Positions 51,650-64,000 of a stretch of DNA of 64,000 nt are shown piece after piece. The translations under genes and the position numbers were made by a program. Position 1 is the stretch's first letter. Every line of letters begins with the position of its first letter. The notes below the pieces were generated by a model. That model saw only the letters and a program-made list of their open reading frames with translations. It was not told where the DNA came from and made no database searches. Origin of the DNA: Cercospora beticola (taxonomy: Eukaryota; Ascomycota; Dothideomycetes; Mycosphaerellales; Mycosphaerellaceae); the NCBI RefSeq assembly GCF_033473495.1, contig NC_088937.1:124001-188000 (forward strand), given 5' to 3'.

Positions 51650-54600
51650 CTACAAGAAGCCAGATTCTGACAGCAGTCTGCGGTCACGTTAGCAATGTAC
51701 TTCCATCACAGCGAAAAATTCAACTGACCTTGCAATCTTCTCGTCCTCACGCTCGCGGGGTTCCACTTGCAGACTGCGCTCGTACATCTCATGCACATCA
51801 CCAGCGCTCTGCATGTTACGCAGAATGTACTCTTGCAACTCCGGGACAGGTTGCAGACCATACGGTACGTTTTGGTACTGCTGAATGTCCCGAATGACCT
51901 CTGCCGTCTTTGCGCGCTTGGCAAAGTTGATAAGCTGTGTCTTTTTGATGACACTGGGGATACCATCCTCGATGAAGGTCAGATCCGTCAGATAGATACC
52001 AAAGAATGGAATGCAAGGCGGATTTGCCTTGTGAAGTGCCTCTCGGTACTCGTTGAAGTTCTTGGTCGAGCCCATGAGTTTTCGCATCGACTCCAGAGAC
52101 TGTGTCGTTCTAGCGTTAACTTGCGACCAGGTTCTATTCAGTCGGTGGATAGGCGCCGAGCCGAGCGCAGAAATGATGGACGTCAGGCATGAGAAGTTGT
52201 TGAGGCTTCGACACTTGTCAGCGATCATCACAAAATGCTTGATGACAACCACGCGCCGCTTGACGTCTGCTTGGGTCAGGATCATCTGCGCCACCCAATT
52301 TGTAAGTTGGTTGGAGTGGAGAATCAGGGCTTTGACGTTTTCAGCTGGGTCGGGATCACCTGGCGCGAGCTTCTTTTGCCAGGTCTTGTTCAAACACTCA
52401 GTGGGCTTAATTTTGCCGTAAAGTTTGGATTCGATGATCGTCAATTGCCGTGCAAACTCCAGCGCATCGATGTCGAGGAACTTCAGCTTTTTCATGTTCT
52501 TCGGAATGATTGGCTGAGGCGCCTGTGAGTTCAATGTCAGGACAAGTCGCTTGTTCGAAGCATCGTGTCCGCGCATTCTCTGCTCTATCGAGGTCATCAA
52601 GGGACCAGCGCCAGGCGTGCTCGTCGATTGCACAGTGTCCTTTGCAAATTTGAACACTTCTTGCATGAGTTGCTGGCTGACGTCGTCGCTGGGCTCCATC
52701 CAGTAGTTGTCAAACCACGATTTCAGGATGTTAACCACGCGAAATCGGATCGGCTTCTGCTTTTTGTCGATCCAGGTTTGAAGATCTTGGTTGGCAACGC
52801 CAGGTGGAGGCTGTATCATCCATCGTTTGACAAGCATCTCGAATAGTTCTGGTCCAGTGGTGAAGGATCTGTACGTTAACAAGAACGTGTTGTTGAACGG
52901 CGAATCCAGTCGGTCGTGCCTCGTAAGCTGCTCCACCAATCCAGTCAGCGTACCACCGCGAAGTTGGGGTGGGTCCGTCTTCGTGTCGTAGGCAATGTCG
53001 CCTTCGTGATCCAGCTTGAGGTAATTGGGCACCTCTTCCGAATCGCGCCCGCCACTGGTCACGGACATGTTCTCTGCGGGCACCTCTCCGAAGAACCGAC
53101 TCGCCTTTGAGCTCTCGCCTTGGCGTTGCGCATCGCGCACTGGTTGGGTGCCTTCGGTGTACGAGCGCGATTGGCCAACATCAGCGATCGTTGGGCGGAG
53201 GCTCAGCGTCTTCGAGCTGTTGCGATGATGCTGCTCGAAAGGTGCACCACCGTCGGTCAGGCGATGCGAATCTCTTGGGGCAGGTTCTTTGCCTGGTGTG
53301 TCAGGTTGTTGAGCCTGGTCGGCAGGCATTAATTCCGATAAGAGTTGCAGTGAAAATTGAATCTGAGACGCGGCAGTGTCAAGCTCCCGTCCCACGGTTT
53401 TGACTCGGTTCAAGCGCTCTTCCAGCGAGGGACCTCTCACTTCAGACCATTCGTCGCTCAACGGAGCAGACACAGCTTGACACGCCACGATGAGATCCGA
53501 AGTCGAATCGTACAATTTCTGCTTGCGCTCCGCAAATTCGTCCAGCGATGGACTTTGCGTTGCAGAATTGAGAGGCGCAAGATTGATCGACTCAATTGTC
53601 GCCAAGTATGGACGGCAAACCTCGACGACCCCACTTCCACTTTTGCACACAGTGTCGCCAATCTTTCGATGCTTCTGAGGAGTGATGAGCTTGTCGCGAA
53701 GGATCAAGTGCTCGTCCAGCTTCTTGATGCTGGTGTTAATCAGCCGCTTCAAATCATCTAGCCGCTCCAGGAGCGCTTGATTCAAATGCTCGCGTGGCTC
53801 GAGCGCATTGTCTTGGTCGTCGTCCATAAAGGACATGTGGGCCAAAGCGTTCTTCCGGTCCAGTCCATTGGTTTGCCAATTTCCAGCAACATGGCTCCCC
53901 GTGACAAAGCCTGGAGTCAGCCTCGGTATCTCCTCGCCACGTTGTTGTCGCGCGATCTCAACAAAGCCGTAAACGCCATGCAAAACGCCCTCGGCTTCTT
54001 GCAAGCACTTCTGGGCGGAATCCGGCGCCGGAAAATCGGCAGCTGCAATGTGGGATGAAAGAACCAGCTTTGAGAATCTTGACATCATTTCTCTGAAATG
54101 CGGATAGAGAGCCTTGTTGGTCGAGATGATGGACGGATTGCCAGAATGGTTGTCGGTCGTGCCGGAGCCCGCCGCAAGGAGCAGGCGCAAATGGTCGGAG
54201 ATGTCTTCTGCTTTCCGGACGTATTCTGATCGATCGCCTGCGTTAATGACTTCTCGATATCGTTGAACTGCGCGACGCATGTCCTCGATCATAGTATTCC
54301 ACGTCAATGGAGTGGCATGCGCATCGTCAAAGAAGCGCCGAGGTAATAACGACGAGCTCGATGTGTGACCAGACGCATTAGCGAACGAGGGCATGGTCGC
54401 ACCAACCGGCGCCATACCCTGCTGCATTGCCGAAATCGATGCGTTGCTTGCCTCTGTGAGATTTGTGCGAGAGCGGCTCAACGGCGAAGTCGCGTTCAGC
54501 GAATCCATGGACGTCGCAGGTGACACGCCGTCGGACAGGTATGAACGTCTGCGTCGCTGCTGACAGATAATCTGCGTTAGTGAGGTGGCACTCATTTTCT

Positions 54601-55265
54601 AGAAGACGCACAGCACGTGCAGGAGTGCAACTTACGCTGGAAGGGTTCGAACCTCGTGTCAGAGAAGCATCCTCTGCCTCTGACTGCGAAGCGTAGTCCG
54701 TGTCATCATCGCCGCCGTAGCCCGACTGCAGGAACTCCGCCGGAGGTCTGGTAATATCTGGAATGTAGATGTTCGTTCGATCTCGCGGCCCCGTTTCGTT
54801 TGATGAAGTGGGCGCTTCGAGAGGCAGCTCCATGGTGCTCTCACCAGTCAATGTGTTGAAGTAGAACAGCCGGCCGTCTGGTGTCGCCTGTGGAATCCAG
54901 AACGCGGCTTCTTCCTGTGACCGCGTCGCCACGTCTGAAGCCGGACGGGCAGTGTCTGGTCCAAAGTGTGTTTGATCATCGTATTCTCCGCCTGACTCTT
55001 CCGCGTCCGAATCGCTCCTGCCTGGCCTCGCGGTCCCATCATCGTAGGTCGGCGCGGCCACCATGGCGCAGTAGTTGCTGGGAAACCATCCTCGCACACC
55101 GTGAATCACACCGTCCCACCACCCACTCTCGAGCTGCGTAATGACTTGGATGATGTCCCCTTGGCGGAAGCTCAGACTGGTCCGGTCGTCGGCCTCGTAG
55201 TCATACAGCGCTCGCACGTACAACTGCCCACCCGTGCTAATGCTGCCCGCTAGTCCGCCGTTCAT
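51650..55265 (-). CDS. CDC25: Ras guanine-nucleotide exchange factor (Cdc25 type) with SH3 domain
   Basis: Three exons, 54636-55265, 51729-54571 and 51650-51677, give 1166 aa. An SH3 domain lies near residues 16-70 (ALYDYEADDRTSLSF, then WWDGV and GWFPSNY). A WW-like segment follows around 115-150 (FWIPQATPDGRLFYFNTLTG). A long helical middle leads to the RasGEF-N module (LRGGTLTGLVEQLTRHD) and the catalytic Cdc25 domain (ALEFARQLTIIESKLYGKI to FGIYLTDLTFIEDGIPS). It loads Ras with GTP upstream of cAMP and MAPK signalling. The last intron (51 bases) leads to a 28-base exon that completes the family ending ARLLSESGFL; without it the frame reads unrelated residues. The ATG at 55265 was used because the upstream in-frame codon at 55298 is GTG. 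Confidence 0.92.
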
Positions 55266-58200
55266 CTTTGCCGCGCGACTTCCTCCCGGCGGTCGCACCT
55301 GCGCGTGAGTCGCGTGTCCAGGCCAGCTTCAGCAGCAGCCAGTGAGCGCTGCGGCTGCCGGGTCGTGTCGCTGGCGGAGGTGTTGTGGAGGGTGCGGCGG
55401 AGGTCCTGCAGCGCGCCCGCGGCGGGTGTTTGCTTGCGGCGTCGAGGTCACGGTGGGCGGGCGGTGTCGCGGTCACCCCCGGGCGGCCGAAGGGGGGTAT
55501 GTATGTCTGTGAGCTGGGCCTGCTGGAATGGACGCACTTCTGCTGGCTGCACTGGCCGACTGGTCGGGTTCACGCCCCTTCCTTCTGCTCCAGCGTCAGT
55601 CGCAGCAGGCGCACACGGCGAGCTAAGCCAACCAGCGGCGGCAAAACCATGCGATCTGCGATTCGGGCGAGGGCGAGGTGAAGAAATGAGCAATGTGGTG
55701 GTCCAGGTGGAGCGGCGGCGCCTGAGAGGTCTCCGTCGACGACCACTTCTGCGGCGGGATTGGACAATTGCTCCCACTCAGCGCGCTTCTGCTTGAGCTC
55801 AGAACAACGCGGCACGGGTACTCGAAATACGCCCGACGGCTTCACCAAGAGCTCTGGACACACATTCACTTCCGACAATGTGATTGCAATCAGGTGAAGC
55901 TGGCAGCGGAATGGTTGACTGTGCGATCACTGCGCGCGAACGCATCCGCACCCCGCTTGCTCACCTGTCGCCCAGAGGCACCGCTACAACTGCAGGCCCT
56001 AGGGCGACGAGTCAAAACTCAACAAGCCGCTTTTATGATTCGCTATCAGTCTCCGCCAGCCCAGAAATAAGCAGCGACGAAGCTATCACAGGGCATTCAG
56101 CAGTCGACTGGGCAGTAATGCAAGCTCTCTTTCTCTACCATCAAGCAGGAGTGCCCGGCGTAATTCTCAAAAAGGCAAGCCCACTCGAATACCATGCCCA
56201 ATGGTGATCTCCTGTAGGTCAAGCCACCCCAGCAATAACAGTCAACATTACCTCTTCTGTCCCGACGCGTCGCGGGGACAGCGTCTGATCAAGAGCCTTG
56301 TTTCCCACCCACATGCTGGACACGCGCGTGGTTGTTTGCATGCACAACACGAATCAATCTCCCGGCATGCACGTAAACCGAGAATCCTGTATAATGAGCT
56401 GCTGCTATACGACAATCAAGTGTGAGCATCGAGCAAGGAAAGGCGACAGGCCCAGAGCCATCGACCAACTGTACGGGAAACTTTGCAAAGAGCAATCCCG
56501 GAGCAACGTGAGTTGAAGACCCTGAACTTCCTGGGTAGTGCGGAGATGTGATTGAGGAGGGAGGTTCTTGTGCAGCAGGCGTTTGCGAAGTATCCATGTT
56601 TGATGAGCGCCTCATCGTGACGGCAAAGTATGAATTGGTTGAAGCGGCCGACGGGGCATGTCGGAGCCCAGACAATCTCTCTCTCTCTCAACGCCGCGAC
56701 CATTCGATGGAGGGCGTCCGTGACATCCAACTGGCGGGGTGTCGCATTTCGAACAGATGCAAATCCGTTTGGGGAGCACGGCACATTTTCGACTTCGGGC
56801 TCGTGAGTCGCGCCGCGGCGGAAGCTAAGAAGCGGGTGGAAGGGGAACTGCCACCGACCCGACCCCCATGTCGGCACACTACTATGGAGATGGCTGGCAA
56901 GTGCCAAACAAGCCCTGAACGATCGAAGTTCTTTTGTCCCGTGTGGTGGGATCCTGGTAACAATGCGCAAAAGGCGAAGCGAGACGACAAATGAAAATTG
57001 AGTATGATGAATCAAATTTTCGCCCGAGAAAGGGGAGATGAAGCCCCGCGCTGCCGCGAAGGTGGGCTGGAGGGGTGAGTGTCGTGAAGAGTGAGGCTGA
57101 TGACATGCTCGGATGTTCCAGCCTCATCTCGTCGAACGTGTGCAAAGCAAGAAGGGCGCTGATACATGTAATGTACTGGCAGATTGACGACAGACTTACG
57201 ACACTTATTACCTGGTCATCTCAGATGTCGCTTCTGTCAACCAGCGACAATGGCATTTGTCAACGAGAAGAGTGTTGTCGGTCACGTCGAATCAGGGGTC
57301 CGGGTTACGAGTAGCCGAGATTCGATCGATCAAGGAAGGACACCCCATATTGCCTTGTGTTGCACTCGGTGTCTGGCAATGATGGGGATGCATCGGAGTG
57401 GCAAATGGGCAGTTTTCTGAACATTGTTAACTCTCTCGAAGGGATGCAGAGTTGTCGACAACAACAGACAATTCCATTATGGTTGCCGCACTGGGCCAAG
57501 CTAAACCGGAACACCGGTCAGCTTGCGACCGCGGCAGAGGCCGCCTGCTTGCAATGAGGGGCCATCTTCCCCGAAGCACTAGCAGCAGACGGTGGAACCA
57601 GGCTGAAGGCTCCCGGTAACAATGGAGACGATCCCGCGGCAGTCAATTGGGATTCCACCCGTCTCGCCAAATGCGCATCGAATATCCAAACCAGCAAATG
57701 ATGCAGCGAGCATGCAGAATCAGCAGTGATACAGTGGCTGATGTTTAGACCACGATGACGGATGATGGGCGTACTGCGTATCTGCATATAGCAGATGAAG
57801 ACGCAGACTCCGGGAACGTGTTTTCAGCCACGCATCGATGGATCGCTGAAAACGACCAAAACGGCGTCCCGGCGATTCTGGTTGGAAAAGGAGGGGCAGC
57901 GACGCGGCTCCGCATGACGGTGGGTGGTGCGACGCGCATTTGTTCACGAGTCGGGAGCGGGACTGAATTCGATGAGGAGGGTCGGCCGCACCGCTTGGCT
58001 GACTCGAATAGAGATGAGGCTCTGGAGTCGGTGTGAGGCGTAGAGACAGGCGACAGGAAACCACTGCAGCGAAGTGGAGGATGTGGAAGCGGTCAAGCAA
58101 GCGGCGCAGCAGGTGAGGCGCGAGCAGCTCTTCCATTGTTCTACAGCACTTGGCCAGCTCACACCTGCTCTGCCACAAGCGCCTCGTGTGCGATGGAAAC

Positions 58201-58793
58201 CGATCACGCGACTCTTGCAGGATTCTGAGGAAGGGCCCGGCGGCGATGAACGAGTATAGTAGATGGCCGTTCGTCCCCAGCTTGCCACGTTGTCGTCGTC
58301 AAGGGCGGGCAGCGACGAGCTAGCTAGGTAGAGACAGAGAGCGACGTGTGGTGCTTCTGCAGCTTATAGAATAGGAGCGTGCACCGCGCGTGTGCTGGTT
58401 GTGATGCTGAAAGGCGTGCCGGCGGCGGGGCCTCGCCAGCAACGTGCCGAGATCTCGTCTCTCAAGCGTGCGTTCTCCTTTGCCCGCTCCTCACACCCAC
58501 CAGCCTCCTCCCTCCATCATCAACCCCTCCTTGTCTTGCCGACCTAGCGACAGCAAGTCATCCATCACCGCCATCACCGCCATCACTGCCATCACCACCG
58601 CAGTCGAGTAGTGCTTTGCATTGGCGAAGCCTACCGCCCTGAACGCCTGCCACATGCAACAAACACCCATCCATCGCCCTCGACAAATACCACAACCCAC
58701 CAAGATTTAAACCACACCGAGTCGCTGGCCGCGGAGGGCGCATTCTTCAACACTGCCATCGCCATCCAGCCCCACGCTCCCCCAGCGACAACC
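55266..58793. other. 3.5 kb divergent spacer between RasGEF and C2H2 regulator
   Basis: This is the longest gene-free stretch. Its left 0.6 kb is very GC-rich. Many overlapping short frames exist on both strands, none recognisable. A TCTCTCTCTC run (near 56681) and a 9-bp repeat (58561) are present. It probably holds long promoters and a 5' UTR of the transcription factor. Confidence 0.45.
58561..58596. repeat. 9-bp microsatellite-like repeat, four copies
   Basis: Four units close to GCCATCACC, in the likely 5' leader about 200 bp upstream of the transcription factor ATG. Simple sequence. Confidence 0.7.
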
Positions 58794-61465
58794 ATGTCGG
58801 CCGTAGCAGGCGTACTGCCCACCGCCTCCGCCCCGACCAACGCCGGGCGCAAGCCATCGACGTCTACGCCCACCGATGTCAAGGAAAAAGAGAAGCGCTA
58901 CAAATGTCAATTCTGCAATCGCGCCTTTTCGCGCTCAGAGCATCGGTCGCGACATGAGAGGTCCCGTAAGTACACTTTTTGTCGCGTGGTGGGGCAGTCG
59001 CAACAGCTGCACGCGACGAGCACTGGCGGGGTCGCGCACCAGGACAGAGCATCCCAAACTAACACGAAGCCAAATCACAGACACCAAAGAGCGACCCTTC
59101 AAGTGCATGAAATGCCGCAGCACCTTCGTCCGCCGCGACCTACTCCTCCGCCACGACCGCACCGTCCACGCCAAAGATGGCGGTGTGCCACTCCAGAGCG
59201 AAGGAAACAAGCGCAAGAACAAGACTGCATCGCAGCAAAATGACGATGCGAACAAGAACACCGACATGGATGCTACCGACTTCGATCAGTTCACCGATAG
59301 CGCCAATGCCCTCGATGTCGAGCAGGCCGCCATGCTGATGACCAACTTCCAGCAAAAGGCCGCCATGTCGGGTCAAGACATCAGTTCCATCACCACAGAG
59401 CCACTCATCTCATCGCATGGGCTGCCAACGATGATGGACACCAGCGCGCCTCCCTACCCAGGCTCCATGACGCTGCCACAGATGCAAGGCTGGGATCAAA
59501 TGCTGCCACAAACCATCAGCACTTCGCAGTTGCCCAAAGCCGCGTCTTCGATCTCATCAGGCGGTGAAGGCTCCCACGACATGCTGCCATTTCCCAATGC
59601 CGCCGCAACACTGGGTGCCTCGAACTCGTCACTGCCACCGCTCATGGAACGCACCGAAAGCCAACAAGATGGCCTGCCTTCTTTCAGTGCCTCATCCATG
59701 ATCGGAGGCCTGTCGCCCAATGGTCCCTTGTCGCCGTTTCCCAACATGATGGGTCCAGTCTCCCCGGTCGACTATCGCAGGTCACCTGGCCCTGCGCAAC
59801 AGTGCACCATGACAAAGGCTCCACAGGTAGCAGGCGAGGACCAGATGAATTTGCTTATCGAGAACATCCGCCGCTGCGACAGCGAAGATGCGCTTGTGCA
59901 TACCTTCCGCCTTCCCCAGATGCCCGTGCTCAACCGCTACCTGTCGACCTACTTCAACTTCTTCCATCATCACCTGCCATTCCTCCACCCAGCATCATTC
60001 AACCCAGCCACTGTGCCGGCACCATTATTGCTTGCAGTGCTATCCATTGGTGCGCTCTACACTTTCGAGCAGGATCAGGCATACATGCTTCACATCGGCT
60101 CGAAAGTGCTTGTGCAGCAATTCTTGCAGAAGAAGGATGACTTCAGCTCACGGAAATGCCCTCTCTGGATGATGCAAGCGTCACTCCTGAACATGAGCTT
60201 CGCTAGTTGGAGTGGAGATCCAAAAGGTCTTGAATGGGCATGCTCGATCAAGTCGCTTTTGGCGAACATGGTCGCTGGAAACAGGTACGAGTTGCAAAAG
60301 CGCAGCGAGGCACGTGAAGGCCGACAGCCTACCCACGACGAGTGGATCGAGGACGAAGGCTGCCGGCGGACTTACTATGCGGTCTACATCTTCTTTGGCT
60401 TGTTGACGCTGACCTATAACCACACGCCTGCGATCAGCTTCAACGAGTTCGACACCCTGGAGTTGCCTTCGTCAGAGACTCTGTGGAACCTGGACCCAGC
60501 GGACAATGACAGCTGGATTGAGAGCTTGACGGCATCGACCATCATCACGTTTCGAGAAGCTCACGACGCTCTGTTCCAAGGCGAGACTGCCCGATACAGC
60601 GCATTCGCTACTCGTGTGATGATTAACGCATTGTTCCTCGAAGTGTGGTACCACAAGCGTAGCCCGGAAGCTCTCCAGGATGTTGTCACTGAGTACAAGC
60701 TGCGACTTGCTCTGGAGACTTGGGAGAAGTCGCTTGAACAGTGCGAACCTGAAACAGTGGTCGTGCAGCTCAGCGCTCCTCACAAGGGCCATCCTCTCAT
60801 CTTCAACGCAATGGCGATGTATCGCAACACGCGGACCAGGCTCTTGGTCGATCTGAAGGCCATCCAGGAGGCACTTCGCTACCACGACTCATACGAAGTA
60901 GCAGCGGCGATGACACACGCGCGAGAGAAGGTCAAGCGAAGCCAGGAGATGCTTACTGTAATCCAGTCGTGCTACGATTGCATCGAGGTCGCGGCATTGC
61001 AAGGCATCCGCTGGGTAGCGCGCACATCAGCGACAAATTGGAGCATCGAGCACCCGCTTTGCGGACTCGACTTGATCGTCATCCTCAGTCTATGGCTCTG
61101 GCGTGTCGAACACGAGGAAGAGCCTGCGACCGAGGACGAGAAGGCGATGTACCAGAAGTTGCGCTCACTGTTCGACGACGACACAGTTGATGGCTTTGGC
61201 CAAAAATTGAGCTCCACGGTGGCTCGACTATGGGGTAGCATGATCGACGAAGTGGTTGTCTGGGGGTGAGTCTCAGGTTGCTTATTGCGTGACCACAAGC
61301 TAATTTGTTTCCAGCATCACAAAGCTCATGGGCGAATCCTTCAAATTGCACAGCCAGGCGCTCATCGGATACGAAGACGCCGTCATGGCTGAGCAGCAAA
61401 ACGGCGGCAGCATCACACCAACGGCTGTGATTGCGCCACACGCGACAGAAGTCACGGCCTACTAA
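58794..61465 (+). CDS. C2H2 zinc-finger transcription factor with fungal MHR domain
   Basis: Three exons, 58794-58965, 59081-61265 and 61315-61465, give 835 aa. Finger 1 is Cys38, Cys41, His54, His58 and finger 2 is Cys66, Cys69, His82, His87. The 115-base first intron lies exactly within the linker, and splicing creates the classic HTKERPF junction. A Ser/Pro/Met-rich middle (about 120-310) is followed by a fungal-specific MHR domain (FHHHLPFLHPASF, then LLLAVLSIGALY and RRTYYAVYIFFGLL). This C2H2 plus MHR layout occurs in several fungal regulators of metabolism and development; the specific target pathway cannot be read from sequence. The ATG at 58794 (MSAVAGVL) has an ACC context; the frame is open upstream to 58611 but is His/Pro/Ser rich and unconserved in style. 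Confidence 0.9.
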
Positions 61466-62929
61466 TACATACACGAATTTGACGAATGCGTTTTTTGATT
61501 CGGGACGGCACTAATAGAACGATACCACGCGCTCCATGCGGCGGCCTATTGTTCGGACTTTGTATTTTCTGCTCAAGTCCCACCGGCGTTCACGGGAAAG
61601 GATTACTCTGTAACAGCACACACCTCATCAGCAACCAGGCAGCAAGCAACCGAGCCAGTTCGAGTTCTTTCTTCCGCGACGCGAGAGCATACAGAATGGG
61701 AACAGGGCGGACACTGCTTACGCTTTTATTTCTTCTGGGGAAGGTACTCTGGACCTCACACACAACACAAACCATCTTAATAATTGTTGGACCTTTTCTT
61801 TGCCCGGCATCACCACCTGGCGGAGGTTCGAAAATGCAATGACACGGCTGGTCCGTGTGAAGAGGCTGGATTCCCGAAACACCTTTGGAGAGCGGCAGCA
61901 CTTGCACAGTGACCGCCAACTCTCCAACTTTTCTCTCCGAGCGCTGCGCCTTTTTTCATTGGATCGAAATCCATCAGATACCATGTTCGTTTATGCAGCA
62001 TTGGGGATTCTTTGTTATTTCTGTTTTGCTTTGAGAGATGTGGAGTGTCTGTCGATGATGAATGTCATCTTCAATGCGCTTCCACAGTGGCGCATACTGG
62101 GCGAATAGAAGGAGCATAGCGTGGAGAAGAGTTCTTTTTTGCTCATTCTTTGCTGGCTATTTTGTTTGAAGGGTTGTACTATATGTGTGGGTATAACAAT
62201 TCAGACACAAACTTTGTTCTCGACTCTGATGAGCTTTCTTCATTGCTGATGGTCACCGTAGGAAGGGGAGGAGATGTTGAGGTCTGCATATGAAGTAATG
62301 GGGGCTGGGTGCTGGCGGAGGTGTGAAAACGAGTAATGTGAATAGAGTTTCGGGAAATCTCACCTCCACTCGCGCCTGCTGTCTCGACTTCATGTTCTTT
62401 TGCTCAACATTCTTCATATATCTATTTTGTCATGAAGTCACCACATTTCCATCGCCATTCGACTTCTCCACGGCTCAACGCTCATCTATCCCACCTGATC
62501 CCGCCATAACAAGGCCGAAGATGCCCTATTCCTTGAAACAGTACAATATCCCATCTTTGAAGACCCTCAAGCTCCTCCTCATTCCACACCCGCAAGCTTC
62601 GTACGCATATACTCTGGACTCATTTCTGCCGGAAATGTCGGCCTTGTATCATTGACGTTTCGGGTACTGGTGATGCTGAGTGGTTTATTCTGGGCCTCCT
62701 CCTCCTCGACTGTGATGTCTCGTGTAATTTCCGTCAATTCGGTCACTTCGATCACGGGCTGCACGCCAACTGTGTGGATCAAAGTTTGTAGCTCGATGAC
62801 GAAGGCTGTTGCGAATGGTGAGGAGGTTGAAGATGGGGTTGTTGCTAAGAGGTGGAGGTGGATGTTAGCACATTTGCTGAAAGTTGAGTCGTACATCTTC
62901 TCTTGTTGTCTTGTCCTGCGGCTTTCATT
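61466..62929. other. Intergenic region, about 1.46 kb
   Basis: This lies between convergent ends. One minus-strand frame (62579-62896, 105 codons, ATG at 62896) has a mildly protein-like composition with an acidic VEEEEAQ segment but no recognisable domain. It lies directly downstream of the Kre1-like gene and could also be its 3' UTR. Nothing else was supported. Confidence 0.4.
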
Positions 62930-63384
62930 TCACTCGCCTCCTGCATCCTTCAACTCAACGACATCTACCACCGCCTGTCTTGTTGCCGTCGGCGCAGGCG
63001 TCGCTTCTGCTTCAGCGCGTTTATCTTCTTTATGCAGAGTTCCATATCCTATCGCTCCACTTTTGGGTGCGGGCCATTGATCTGGCACAGAGGCGAAGGT
63101 CTGAGTGAAGACGACGGGAACGTAGGTTGGTGAGGTTCCGATTGTGGTTTCCATCCAGATTGTTGTTATGGAAGGGGCTTGGGAGATTGCGGGCTCGGCG
63201 GCGGGTTGTTGGATTATTGCTCGTGGTCTGTGAGAAAGAGGGGAGAATATTAGTCGGCGATGGAGGATGATAGGATATTCAAGGTGAGGACGCACTCGAA
63301 GTCGTTGGTGTTGGGATCTTCGGCTCTACTGAGAGCTGCTAAAGCAAAGATGCTCAAGCAAGATGAGAATTGTGAGGTACGCAT
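62930..63384 (-). CDS. Small secreted Kre1-like cell-wall protein
   Basis: Two exons, 63296-63384 and 62930-63227, with a 68-base intron (donor GTGCGT, branch GACTAAT, acceptor TCACAG), give 128 aa. Exon 1 encodes a signal peptide (MRTSQFSSCLSIFALAALS). The mature part has the compact fungal module TTIWMETT, VFTQTF, then WPAPKSGAIGYGT, which I associate with the Kre1 / small wall-protein family of ascomycetes. A dibasic EDKR near residue 92 could be a Kex2 processing point. The C-terminus is short and only moderately hydrophobic, so a GPI anchor is not evident. The unspliced frame from the ATG would end after 44 codons. Confidence 0.7.
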
Positions 63385-64000
63385 TGTTATGTTTGGTTGT
63401 TTTATGCTGACTGAGCTGGCAGAAATCGTATCTGTTCGATGGTTTGTTGTGGTGAAGAGACGCCGGAAGAAGTCGAAGCAAGAACCGTCCGACCTTTCGC
63501 GACTGGAATGAGGGAAAGAGCAGTGCGCCTTCTGCATCAACGGACATCACGCACACGCAAGTGCTAACGCACTCTTTCCTCTCAAAATGGAGAAGGCTCG
63601 AACGCGGCCTGTTGCACAGGGGTGGATCCGCTATCTCGCCTCCAATACGCTGGGATATCTGATTCTTTTTCAACTTCGCAGTCTATTACTACCTGCCGAT
63701 TATGAACTGCAATTTCATCGAATAGGCATATTTACCAAACTATTCGTACTCCGTACTTCTTCGAATACAATCGTTGCAGGCTCCGAAGACCTTGGATCTG
63801 GCTAGGACTTCCACGAAATGTCAACCTCGGACGAATCTAGGAGCAAAGAGAACGATCGACAATCTATGAGATGCGGGCTACTGATATATGGATCTCGATC
63901 AAAGGATTCATTGGCATGTCGGCCTAAACAGGGATCAAGAAGGGCCGCATTTGACTACGCGTGACGCGTCAAGCTTTCTTTGACATGAGCTTGGCACTTG
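63385..64000. other. Right end of window, no supported gene
   Basis: Short frames only. A 72-codon plus-strand frame (63587-63805) is unrecognised. A gene may lie beyond the edge. Confidence 0.4.

Noticed and set aside
54645..54655. GGTTCGAACC, resembling a tRNA B box
   Set aside because: It lies inside a RasGEF exon and no cloverleaf can be drawn around it.
57720..58178. 152-codon minus-strand frame before the C2H2 regulator
   Set aside because: Arg/Ser/Pro/His-rich shadow-type composition in GC-rich DNA with no recognisable domain.
58561..58596. Regularly spaced short repeats considered as a CRISPR-like array
   Set aside because: These are contiguous 9-bp microsatellite units without spacers, in a eukaryotic genome.

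Overview
The window is nuclear DNA of a filamentous ascomycete (Pezizomycotina). The reasons are short GT-AG introns of about 50-115 bases, genes on both strands with 0.3-3.5 kb spacers, and fungus-typical families: UstYa/DUF3328, DUF3176, Zn2Cys6 and C2H2 plus fungal-MHR regulators, a Kre1-like wall protein and an SH3-type Cdc25 RasGEF. A single-gene CAND1 argues against Aspergillus, where that gene is split. A Dothideomycete is my best guess, but this is inference. No rRNA, tRNA, transposon or CRISPR was recognised.

Layout. 1-6.7 kb: a left-truncated SBF/RCH1-type transporter, a zinc alcohol dehydrogenase, a secreted cysteine-rich protein, then a repeat-bearing spacer. 6.7-12.7 kb: CAND1 with an in-frame open extension after its stop, divergent from a lysine-rich nuclear-type protein. 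12.7-19 kb: two MYND-family paralogues, the second with a broken zinc finger. Between and upstream of them lie arrays of 10-bp palindromes set exactly 20 bp apart, the most unusual signal in the window. 19-27.4 kb: TSC2 (Rheb GAP) divergent from TRS120 (TRAPPII). 27.4-32.7 kb: a local family of DEDDh exonuclease-like proteins, with one dead and two intact copies, the intact ones ending in Gly/Arg-rich tails. 33-49.3 kb: an accessory region with three UstYa-family loci (one frameshifted, one with no clear 5' end, one intact), a Zn2Cys6 regulator, an unknown 741-aa protein, a DUF3176 membrane protein and an MFS exporter. This resembles an eroded secondary-metabolite or RiPP-type cluster, but I see no core enzyme or precursor. 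49.4-63.4 kb: a GH16-like GPI-type wall enzyme, a Ras exchange factor, a C2H2/MHR transcription factor behind a 3.5 kb spacer, and a small Kre1-like secreted protein.

Housekeeping genes form coherent themes: cullin-ligase exchange (CAND1), TOR/Ras signalling (TSC2, RasGEF) and Golgi traffic (TRS120). The accessory blocks between them show recent duplication and decay: MYND pair, exonuclease trio, UstYa trio. Exon structures were inferred by eye from splice consensus and reading-frame continuity. All spliced totals given are divisible by three.
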